Source: a virus
Virus record (IMG/VR): IMGVR_UViG_3300046170_000371
Span: 23,160-87,159 of that record
Direction: 5' to 3' (one strand)
Length of the DNA: 64,000 nt
The translations under genes and the position numbers were made by a program. A model generated the notes under the pieces. That model searched no databases. It was given only the letters and a program-made list of their open reading frames with translations, and was not told where the DNA came from. Shown here in pieces: positions 56,512 through 64,000 of the stretch (position 1 is the first letter of the stretch; every line of letters begins with the position of its first letter).

Positions 56512-57728
56512 TATTCAAGGCTCATATCAGTTCTTTTATTGTACTGTCTTTCGTTTTCTTCTTTATTACGACGACGGCGTTCACCTTCAATAAGGTTTCC
56601 TCCGATTTGACCAGCAGCTAGTCCTGCAAGTCCTCCAATCAGTCCACCTCTAATTGGTTTCTGCATACGTACACCAGCTGCTCCACCTGCTACTGAACTG
56701 ACAAAAGGAATAACACCTGTTGTTAGTGGAAGGCTTCTACCCAAGAACTGTAGTTCTGGACCATGGATTCCTTCGTCTGTTGTTTTCAGTACACCACCAG
56801 GTAGTGTTAGATCACCATCCATAGGATTCAAGTCAGTATTCTTGTCATACTTAAATGCTTGATACCTGTTGTATTCGTCCTTGCTTACGTCTGGTCTTAC
56901 TTTTGAAAACTCATCATAAGGCAGTAAGTTTCCTGTACGTCCCATGAAATATTTTAGTGCTACTTCTTCTAAAACGTTAGCTGTCTTCGTTGGGTCTTCT
57001 TCACTAGGCACCGCAGCTTTATAGCCTTCAGCTCCACCAAAGGGTGTTAATAGTCCTAATCCTGTGTTGATTGCAATTCCACTTGGGATAGCCAATGACT
57101 GCAATACTCCTGGCTCAAAATTACGTTTTACATATTTAGCATCATTACCCTTACCGCTAACACTATATCCACGTCTTGGTTGTAACTGTCCGTCAATCAT
57201 CTTGGCTGCACCCTGCTCCATAGCCTGAGCCTTGGCAGAGGGTCTCAGTACATCCCCTGTTAACTCATTAATGACATCAGTCTTACCGTAAAGATTTGGG
57301 GCATTCTTTGCTGTTGCATTTGCTGCTTTGAGTACTCCTTCATTAATCACTTCACCAGATGCTTGTAATGCATTAAGCAACCAGTAAAACCTACGTGTAG
57401 AATCTTGTGTCAAGTCAGCACCTACTGAGCCAAGCACCTGACCTGTTTGATATGCCTTACTTCTATCTGTTGCTAAACCTAAGTCCATCTCCTGTCTAGC
57501 TTGTACACCTTCAGGAGTAGCTGTCTTTGTTAGTTCTCTAATGCGTTGTCCTAATGGATAAGCAGCAGTCATTTGGTCCCACTTTGGACCCTCTGACTGT
57601 TTACCTTGTAGTTCACGCTCTCGGTACATTCCTTTGCGAGCGTCTTCTCCACCAATCGCATAGTCGTGCTTGAAGCCCTCCTTTACTTCACCTAGTTGTT
57701 TCAGTAGTCCAGCGAATCTTCCAGCCAT
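56511..57728 (-). CDS. Large internal virion protein with glycine-zipper C-terminus (405 aa)
   Basis: MAGRFAGLLKQLGEVKEGFK, then helical sequence (NEGVLKAANATAKNAPNLYG), a region with PSGIAINTGLGLLTPFGGAE, and a C-terminal block VIPFVSSVAGGAAGVRMQKP and GLIGGLAGLAAGQIGGNLIE that suits membrane insertion. Ends basic (RRRRNKEENERQYNKR). Ejection protein of podovirus type is my best reading. Confidence 0.55.
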   Translation of the reverse strand: MAGRFAGLLKQLGEVKEGFKHDYAIGGEDARKGMYRERELQGKQSEGPKWDQMTAAYPLGQRIRELTKTATPEGVQARQEMDLGLATDRSKAYQTGQVLGSVGADLTQDSTRRFYWLLNALQASGEVINEGVLKAANATAKNAPNLYGKTDVINELTGDVLRPSAKAQAMEQGAAKMIDGQLQPRRGYSVSGKGNDAKYVKRNFEPGVLQSLAIPSGIAINTGLGLLTPFGGAEGYKAAVPSEEDPTKTANVLEEVALKYFMGRTGNLLPYDEFSKVRPDVSKDEYNRYQAFKYDKNTDLNPMDGDLTLPGGVLKTTDEGIHGPELQFLGRSLPLTTGVIPFVSSVAGGAAGVRMQKPIRGGLIGGLAGLAAGQIGGNLIEGERRRRNKEENERQYNKRTDMSLE

Positions 57729-57733
57729 TGTCT

Positions 57734-58364
57734 TTAACGCAACAAGTCAGTTTGGTTGTATCCACCGATGCCTAGCTGTGCGAGCATCTGTCGTTCAATC
57801 TCTGAGCGATACTGCTGATCACCTTCTTGTTGCAGTTTTTCCCAAGGTGTAGTGCCTCCACCCTTGGCTCGTAGTACTGCATCTGATACAACTTGACCTC
57901 CCATATCTCCAACTAAGTTTCCTGCCAGCTCAGCTCCCATTCGTGGTAGCGCCCTGTTGGCCAAACTTACCTAATGCACTAACTGCACCTACACCACCAA
58001 GTGCGCCGCCAATGGCGGTGCTTCCTCCAGCAATTAATTTATCTCCTAAGTCACCAGGTGTCATAGCACCTTGCATTACACCGAAGACTGCATCAGGTGC
58101 AAAGTTAGCTGCAACGTTTCCTGCAGTTACTCCGCCTGGTCCCATGTAATTAGCAAGAGCATTTCCTGCAAATTTTTTGACTGCTCCCATGCCACCTTTC
58201 GTTGCAGCTCCTTTAGCTGCTCCCATTAAGCCTGGGATTGCAAGCTGTGCAGCTTTTGCTCCACCTGTTAATCCTTTTGCCATTCCAATTGCTGATGCAA
58301 GCTTTGCACCAATTCCAAGTTTTGCTAATCCAGCTCCGGCAGCTGCTACTAAAGGTACAGGCAT
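57734..58364 (-). CDS. Glycine/alanine-rich membrane-active virion protein, one frameshift
   Basis: MPVPLVAAAGAGLAKLGIGA and two further Gly/Ala stretches (AQLAIPGLMGAAKGAATKGG, AGGSTAIGGALGGVGAVSAL) make it strongly membrane-active. The second fragment gives RALPRMGAELAGNLVGDMGG and RSEIERQMLAQLGIGGYNQ. The break at about 57962 lies in GGCC. Likely an ejection protein. Confidence 0.5.
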
Positions 58365-58368
58365 TTAA

Positions 58369-58656
58369 TTATTCTTGAGGCGGTACTCCCATTTTAGCGG
58401 CATTCCATTGTGCACCTTGATTAGAAGTTCCAAACATCTTCATCCAGTTAGCAGTTCGTTTTGTTTCTTCTGGATTGTTCATTAGCTCCATAGCACGAGA
58501 ACCTACTTCCCCAGCCATACGTCGGTTTGACTTTGACAAGTCTCCAGTGGGATTTACTTCTGTTGTACCGTTCGTCGATGCAAATGAGTTAGGTGTTTCA
58601 CGAGACTTCTGTTGGTTCAGTCGTCCGTTTTGGATATCCTTTTGATTGAAGTTCAT
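58369..58656 (-). CDS. Small virion-type protein (95 aa)
   Basis: MNFNQKDIQNGRLNQQKSRE, disordered Asn/Gln-rich, then VGSRAMELMNNPEETKRTAN. No domain. Overlaps the end of the upstream gene by four bases. Confidence 0.45.
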   Translation of the reverse strand: MNFNQKDIQNGRLNQQKSRETPNSFASTNGTTEVNPTGDLSKSNRRMAGEVGSRAMELMNNPEETKRTANWMKMFGTSNQGAQWNAAKMGVPPQE

Positions 58657-60348
58657 CGGTACTGCTCCTGTTCACGTTGGTCACGTTCGCCACCAATCAA
58701 AGCAGCTAAGCCTGCAGTAGCACCTGCGGCGGCAGCCGCGCCTCCAAACTGTCTGCCTCTAATGCCACGTTTAATGCGACTACTGACCTCTTGACGATTT
58801 GCTTTTGTATAAGTAGGACCGTCAGGTGCAGAACGATAAGAATTAGAGCCTGGCTCTGGACCTTGAGCTGGTCCATCTAGTTTAAACAATTCAGCTCGCA
58901 TATTTGCAGGCACGTCACGTGGCGTGTCTCCACCTGACCATGGATTTACTATTTTTGCATTACTGTTATTTCCTCCCATCCATCCACCTTGACCAGCATC
59001 TGCCATAGGAGCAGATTGATTACCAGTGATGTCTCCTGGAGTAGGGGCAATAGATGGTGTAGGTGCTTGTTGGATAGGCTGCTTGCTAAAGACATTCTCA
59101 GGAATGCGGTTTCCTACATTTACATTAGGAATACCTCTTTGCCTGAATTGTTGTTCACCTGATGCATCCGTAATAATTCTACCAGCTGGTCTACGTGCAG
59201 TCTCACCTTTGTTAAATTCACTTTCATTAGGTACTTCTAGTCTCCGTCCTTTAGGTGCAGGTCCTAGTAATCTGTCCCCAAATTTCTGAGGTCCTGCTGC
59301 AGGTTCAGCTTGAGCACCTACTTTCATCAGTCGTGCAATTTCTCCAACCTCAATAGCTTCTTTATCCATCTCTACTTTCCGACCTCTAGCAGCAAACTCA
59401 GAGTCAAGAGCACGCTGTTGCTGAGCTAATGGGTCATTTGTTTGTTTAGCAGCAGCTTCACGTAACTCTTTATCTTCGACATACCTTCTTTCCACTTCAT
59501 TCATTACTTCTGCGTTCTCAGCACCATACTTTTCCGCACGCTGTGTAGGACTCATGTTACGTCCTGCTTGTTTGATGAACTTGGCACGAGGCTCTTCATC
59601 TCCACCAGCAACTCCAATCAGTGCTTGACGTGCATCACCTAATCCTTCTTGGCCACCTCTAATAGCGTCAATTGCATTAGGCAGCTTCACTTGTTTACCG
59701 TTTGCACCTGTGGTGTACAGCTCACCTGCTGCTCCTAATGCTGCTTCTGCATTGCCACCTTGTAGTGCACGTAATGCAGCACCTACTCCTTTACCTTTAA
59801 TTTTCTGATTACCTACTTTTGCAATAGGTACTTCAGCATCAACTAACTGTGGTGCTTCGAAGATAACGCCTCTATCTTGACCACCTGCAGGCTCACCTCT
59901 TTCATATGCTGCTTGACGTTCTGCATTAATGCCTCTTTCCTTTTGTTGACGCATCATATTAATAGCATCAGCTAACTTACCTTGCTCTTGACCTGGAATA
60001 CGTAACTGTCTCATTACATCAGTTACTCCAGGATTTTCTACTGCTACTTGCGGTCTTTTAGTTCCTACAAAGTCTCCTTCTACTGGAGCCATAAATGGTT
60101 TACCACTAGCAGCTTTTGCTTCAATAATACGGTCTACTGCAGCTTCAAACTCCTGTGGACTTCTAATGTCATCCGGCAGGTCCGATAAGTCAAATTGACC
60201 CTTGGCAGCAGCCATAAAGTCTCTACCAGGCCGTACGAGGTCTACACTGTTAGGGCCGAAGATGCTTCCACCCTTCTTGACCCATAGGACGCACATTTTG
60301 TCTAGCCCATTCTTGTCCTCTACCAGATAAGGGGCGCATTAAGCTCAT
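58653..60348 (-). CDS. Internal virion protein, large, one frameshift (about 564 aa)
   Basis: Starts MSLMRPLSGRGQEWARQNVR, then after a break at about 60275 VKKGGSIFGPNSVDLVRPGR. Long helical, Ala/Glu/Lys-rich body (AEKYGAENAEVMNEVERRYV, EDKELREAAAKQTNDPLAQQ) and a C-terminal glycine/ala zipper (FGGAAAAAGATAGLAALIGG). No enzymatic motif. Probably a major ejection protein; the start overlaps the end of the gene upstream by about 30 bases. Confidence 0.5.
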
Positions 60349-61702
60349 TTTGAGCCTGGTCAAAGTTTACTTCACCTAATTGCACCATGTCGCCATCAAC
60401 ATCTCCGTAATAGCCGTCAATTGCTGGATTCTTAAACCCGTGGGCTGTTCCCTGACGTCTAATCAGTGGGAACGCTTCACCACGCTCTACATCTTGTCCC
60501 ATAACGATTCTTTGGATATTTCCGCCTTTATCTACTTCTTTGGCTCCACCTAATACTGCAATCTCTTCAATCCGTCCAATATTCTGCTCTGTCAGGTTTC
60601 TGTTGTACTGAGGATTCGTTTTTAAGTTACGTTCAGCTTCAGCAGCAGCTTTTACGTCTTGTGCAGCTTTTGGATTAGCTAATTGCTCTAGCAACCGAAT
60701 TGCTTGTTCTTTTTTAAGTGGATTACCTTCTGCAGCTCTTTGTACTGCAATTTCACGCAATTGTTCACGAGCAGCAGCTCTCCTGTTTTGTCTTTCTTCT
60801 TTTACAACATTACCAGCTTCGTTTTTAGCATTCTTGAGCTTTTGTCCTGGGAATACTTCCAATCCCATACGCTCTAAGACTTCACCAACGTTTCTACGTG
60901 GATATGGTGAATGATCTGCAAATTGAACGGCATCATCGATACTAATTTCACCTCTGTTCACTGCTTCTGCTAATTGAACAAAAGCATCTTCTTGTCCACC
61001 ACCATTTGCAGCTTCAACACGCATTGGACCTTGTGGCCCATCGTTACCGACCCGAAATTCTTTGAGAATCCCTTCTTCTTTATCTTCTCTTGCAAATACT
61101 CTACGTCTTTTACCATCTGTCCCTTTTTTATAGGGTACTTCGTTGTTTCTTTCGGGAAATGCTAGTCCCATCTCTTGAAGCATGACCGCTTCACGTAATT
61201 CTCTAGGTACAGGCTGTCCTGCAGGAGCAACACCTTCAACACGTAGGGGTTTACCTCTTTCCTGTTGAATACCAACGTTGACATTCAGGTCATTACGGTC
61301 TTTTACCTGTTGTTCGTATCTCTTTCTTTCTTTACCACCAAAATCTTTATCATCTGCCCCTTCAATTTGCCAATCAGCTTGGTCTTCTCCAAATTGAATT
61401 GCTCGTGCTGCATTACCTACCCGTTCTTGCTCTCCAAAATTAGGATTATCTAAATCAATACCTTCATTACGCAATGCGGAAGCTAATGTATCCCTTTCTT
61501 CAGGAAGCATCAGCTCTCTTGCACGTTCTCCTGCTTGAGGACGAGCTTCTCTTAACTGTTCTTGCCTATTAATGCCTCTATCTTCTCGAATGAGCTGCAT
61601 CTCTGCTTCATCACGGCTATATCCTTGAGCTAACTTCTCAGCAAGACGATTAGCGCCAAGCATAATAGAATTGCTAAAATCTTGAGCGTCTTTTAAAGCC
61701 AC
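60320..61702 (-). CDS. Internal virion protein, helical, charged (460 aa)
   Basis: MALKDAQDFSNSIMLGANRL, then Arg/Glu/Asn-rich sequence with coiled coil (NRRAAAREQLREIAVQRAAE, RLLEQLANPKAAQDVKAAAE). No domain recognised. In the same operon as the other large virion proteins; the frame is intact. Confidence 0.5.
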   Translation of the reverse strand: MALKDAQDFSNSIMLGANRLAEKLAQGYSRDEAEMQLIREDRGINRQEQLREARPQAGERARELMLPEERDTLASALRNEGIDLDNPNFGEQERVGNAARAIQFGEDQADWQIEGADDKDFGGKERKRYEQQVKDRNDLNVNVGIQQERGKPLRVEGVAPAGQPVPRELREAVMLQEMGLAFPERNNEVPYKKGTDGKRRRVFAREDKEEGILKEFRVGNDGPQGPMRVEAANGGGQEDAFVQLAEAVNRGEISIDDAVQFADHSPYPRRNVGEVLERMGLEVFPGQKLKNAKNEAGNVVKEERQNRRAAAREQLREIAVQRAAEGNPLKKEQAIRLLEQLANPKAAQDVKAAAEAERNLKTNPQYNRNLTEQNIGRIEEIAVLGGAKEVDKGGNIQRIVMGQDVERGEAFPLIRRQGTAHGFKNPAIDGYYGDVDGDMVQLGEVNFDQAQNELNAPLIW

Positions 61703-61749
61703 AATCTACATATCAAACCTGTATCTATTGTAGATACTTTAGATATCTA

Positions 61750-63158
61750 TTATCGAAGCAATGTTCCACGATTAACTGATGTATATGGCGTGTTATCTCC
61801 GATAATGGATTTATCTGGCTTCATGTTTAGTAAATCCTTTGTGTCATGTGGATTATTGTCCATTGATGTGTTGTGTGGTACTGCATCAGGCAGTGGTGCT
61901 GGAGCATCCTTCGGCAAATCAGGGATATCTTGGGAAGCAACAGTGTCTTTTGCTTTACCTAGGTGGTTAGCAAAGACTTCATCGGCAGTTTTGGTGTAAT
62001 TACTGCGAGCACGGGATTGACCTGCGGAGATTTTCACAAAATCGTCCTGTCCTTCCTGTCCTGCGTTCTTATTAACCTGCCAATGCTGCCCACCAGCGTA
62101 CTTCCTACCCTGAATAGCTTCTTGATTACGCATACGCTCCATTAATCCCACAGGATTGCCGTCTGCACCGTTGTAATTGTCCAACATTGCGGAACGACGA
62201 CGTACTTTCTCGTCTGAGTTGTCCGCCATCGTGCGATTTGCCCAGTTAATCTTCTCTTCTGGTACTTTTTGCCCAGGATTTACGTCCATTTGCTTGTAAT
62301 TCTCGTTCATATTCTTCCCACGCTGGTAGGTTGCTACCCCACTCTGGTCTTTGTAGATATCTTTGGACAGACTTACGTAGTCAACCTCGCTGTCATGCTG
62401 ATGCAGCGTCTCTGGATTGTAGATTTGCGAGTTACTTTTCCCTGCATAGGGGGAAGAAGCAGTGGTTGGTAGCTGATTTCCAGAGTATGGGTTCTCAATT
62501 TTGTAACCACCAGACAATAGTTTGTTTGCATCGTCCATTGTCATGGGCTTGGGGCTGGTGCTAGTACCTCTCTGTACTACATTTGTAGGACTTACACGTG
62601 TTTCTCCACCGCTGTAGTCAGTTCTGCCACTTGTTTTAGGCTCAATAGAGTATCCACCACTAGAGTTTTACCAGTGCCTGGGTTAATAGCTTGACCTGTT
62701 GCTGAATCGTACTTAACTCCCATTACTGAGTAAGTTCCACCACCTAAAGCAGGGACTTCTGCACCACTCACTCCTGGTGTTGTCGGACGCTCAGGGTTCT
62801 GCGTAGGAGTTTCAACCTTAAGGAAAGATGAAGGCTTAACTTCTTTGTTTGATGTGTATGGAGGAGTACTGGGCTTCCTCTCTCCTTGCTGGTAAGTACC
62901 GTATGTCTGACGTTCAAATTCTCCAGTCTCATGGCTATATTTTCCAGGATCTTGATTCATCAGCCTAAATCCATTAGGTGATGTTGCATCTGGAACTCTT
63001 TTGAATTTGTTATCTCCTTGGACAACATAACCTTGAGACTCAGCTGCTGCTTTAGAACTATCGTACGCTTTCTGCTGCCCTTTTAATCTATTGTCGTGCC
63101 TTCTATTTCCAGCCGGTGTGGAGTTATAAGCATCAGGAGAACCAAACATCTGACGCAA
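61750..63158 (-). CDS. Internal virion-type protein, disordered, one frame break (about 469 aa)
   Basis: Starts MRQMFGSPDAYNSTPAGNRR and continues disordered (ATGQAINPGTGKTS, GGYSIEPKTSGRTDYSGGET) into MTMDDANKLLSGGYKIENPY, with a helical part and ending KPDKSIIGDNTPYTSVNRGT. The break at about 62655 lies in ACTCTAG and needs two bases removed or one added. No domain. Confidence 0.45.
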
Positions 63159-63172
63159 TATATCTGTCTATT

Positions 63173-63373
63173 CTATAAAACTTCGCCTGTGTTCTCACGA
63201 CTGGCGCGTTCCATTGCGATTGCATCATTTGGTGCCAGCTTTGGTGGAGAAGCAGGGCTGTCGTCAATAGCAGCTCCACCTCCCATTCCCAAGCACTTGC
63301 CAAGTGTCTCGTTCCACTGGTACCCAGGCTTACACATCACCTTATTGATTTGTTCCTGACGACTTACATTCAT
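63173..63373 (-). CDS. Small Cys-containing protein (66 aa), first gene of the leftward block
   Basis: MNVSRQEQINKVMCKPGYQW, then NETLGKCLGMGGGAAIDDSP; the C-PGYQWNETLGKC spacing resembles a small Cys knot loop. No family recognised. It is the first gene after the 600-base non-coding region, so its upstream sequence should hold the promoter of the virion block. Confidence 0.5.
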   Translation of the reverse strand: MNVSRQEQINKVMCKPGYQWNETLGKCLGMGGGAAIDDSPASPPKLAPNDAIAMERASRENTGEVL

Positions 63374-64000
63374 GGTCCAGTGTTCTTCATTCCCCCTATT
63401 CTATAAAAACTACGTTGCTACGCTAAGCTACGTTCTCTCTATACCTTTCTAAATTAAATACATATAGGGGGCTAGGGGGGTATATAAAAAAGGGGTATAT
63501 AGAAAACTACGGTAGTTAGCGTAGTTTCGTAGTTTTTCGGCTGACTCCAAATCAGCAGCTTTCTCATTACCGCTGTTCTTTCTCAATAGTGTCCAACAAC
63601 GCCGTACGATGTATCGGTAGTGATTGTGGAAAACTATTTAATATTATGTATAGCTTTTAGAGTGCTTATTGCCCTGAAAAAGCACCCTATAGGGGGCTAA
63701 AAGTGCTACAAAATTTGTGACGGGTCTAATACCCTCTGTACCCGAACTGCTCGGTCGAACAAAAAAAATAATGAGTGTTATTAACACATGTTGAGCAGCG
63801 CAAGCATCAACTGTTGTTCACTCGTTTCACTCGTTCACTTTTCACATTTGTTCAACGCAAGTTAACGAACTCATGTTTCATTCTCATTTGTATCTCACTA
63901 TTGAGAATGCGTCGTTCGTTTTGTCTTGCGCCTCACTATTGTCACCACAAGTTAACACCGTTGTTTAACTTCCGTTGATACATCTGTATCTAACTGGTGT
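63374..64000. other. Non-coding, AT-rich, repeat-dense intergenic region
   Basis: No convincing gene in 627 bases. It holds the second arm of the long inverted repeat (63496-63526), CTACGCTAA at 63418-63426, two copies of TATAGGGGGCTA (63463-63474 and 63688-63699), competing GTGCT/AGCAC stems at about 63662-63708, and further right several direct repeats (CAAGTTAAC twice, CTCACTATTG twice, CACTCGTTTCACTCG). Such a block between a leftward structural arm and, beyond the right edge, unknown sequence could be a replication origin, terminal region or promoter cluster. Confidence 0.5.
63496..63526. repeat. Second arm of the long-range inverted repeat
   Basis: Reverse complement of 11275-11305 with one mismatch in 31 bases. 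It contains TTAGCGTAG and is followed by TTTCGTAGTTTTT. It lies 52 kb from its partner; the pair encloses the integrase, attP and all structural and lysis genes. Confidence 0.75.

Noticed and set aside
1-63373. Programmed frameshifting or a U-deletion type of RNA editing to explain the many breaks
   Set aside because: In nearly every case a T could be removed, but removing a neighbouring repeated C or G serves equally well, and no shared slippery site or structure follows. Run-length error is simpler.

Overview
This window is almost entirely one double-stranded DNA phage genome, most like a temperate or formerly temperate cyanophage with T7-like replication genes. The evidence is an A-family DNA polymerase with its exonuclease domain, a VirE-type primase-helicase, terminase, portal and capsid genes, a GH19 endolysin, internal virion proteins, and a cluster of long tail-fibre genes. 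A cyanobacterial host is inferred from the group-2-like sigma factor, an NblA-like small protein, several small proteins of the kind I know from marine and freshwater cyanophages, and a fragment that matches the 3' end of a tRNA-Ser next to a tyrosine integrase. No host chromosomal gene is visible, so the tRNA fragment reads as attP in a non-integrated genome.

Layout. 1-8.6 kb (+ strand): replication and nucleotide genes (primase-helicase, HNH protein, Dam-like methyltransferase, deaminase-like protein, DNA polymerase, GIY-YIG endonuclease). 8.6-9.1 kb (+): an outer-membrane-barrel gene that has a terminator on each side. 9.1-13.5 kb (-): small genes, an NblA-like gene, HNH, integrase, attP and lysine-rich small proteins. 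13.5-16.1 kb: exported and structural small proteins and the endolysin. 16-36.7 kb (-): about a dozen fibre and adhesin genes, including one of 2353 codons. 36.7-43.2 kb (-): tail and connector proteins and the major capsid protein. 43.3-44.4 kb (+): an HNH homing endonuclease and an Ig-like structural protein. 45-53 kb (-): sigma factor, scaffold-like protein, portal, large terminase and probable small terminase. 53-63.4 kb: virion and ejection-type proteins, two with enzymatic domains (lysozyme, S74 peptidase). 63.4-64 kb: non-coding, repeat-rich.

Two architectural points stand out. First, a 31-bp sequence at 11.28 kb recurs inverted at 63.5 kb (30 of 31 bases identical). The pair brackets the integrase and every structural gene. 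Second, a full RpoD-like sigma factor lies inside the structural module with a sigma70-like promoter just upstream, which suggests that late transcription uses host RNA polymerase with a phage-supplied sigma.

Sequence quality. About 40 genes or gene parts are broken by single-base indels, most explained by one extra base in a short run, usually C or G. The frames rejoin into full, conserved-looking proteins, so I treat these as one gene each and regard sequencing or consensus error as the leading explanation. Coordinates for such genes span all fragments. The 44.4-53 kb block and the 7-kb fibre gene are free of breaks.
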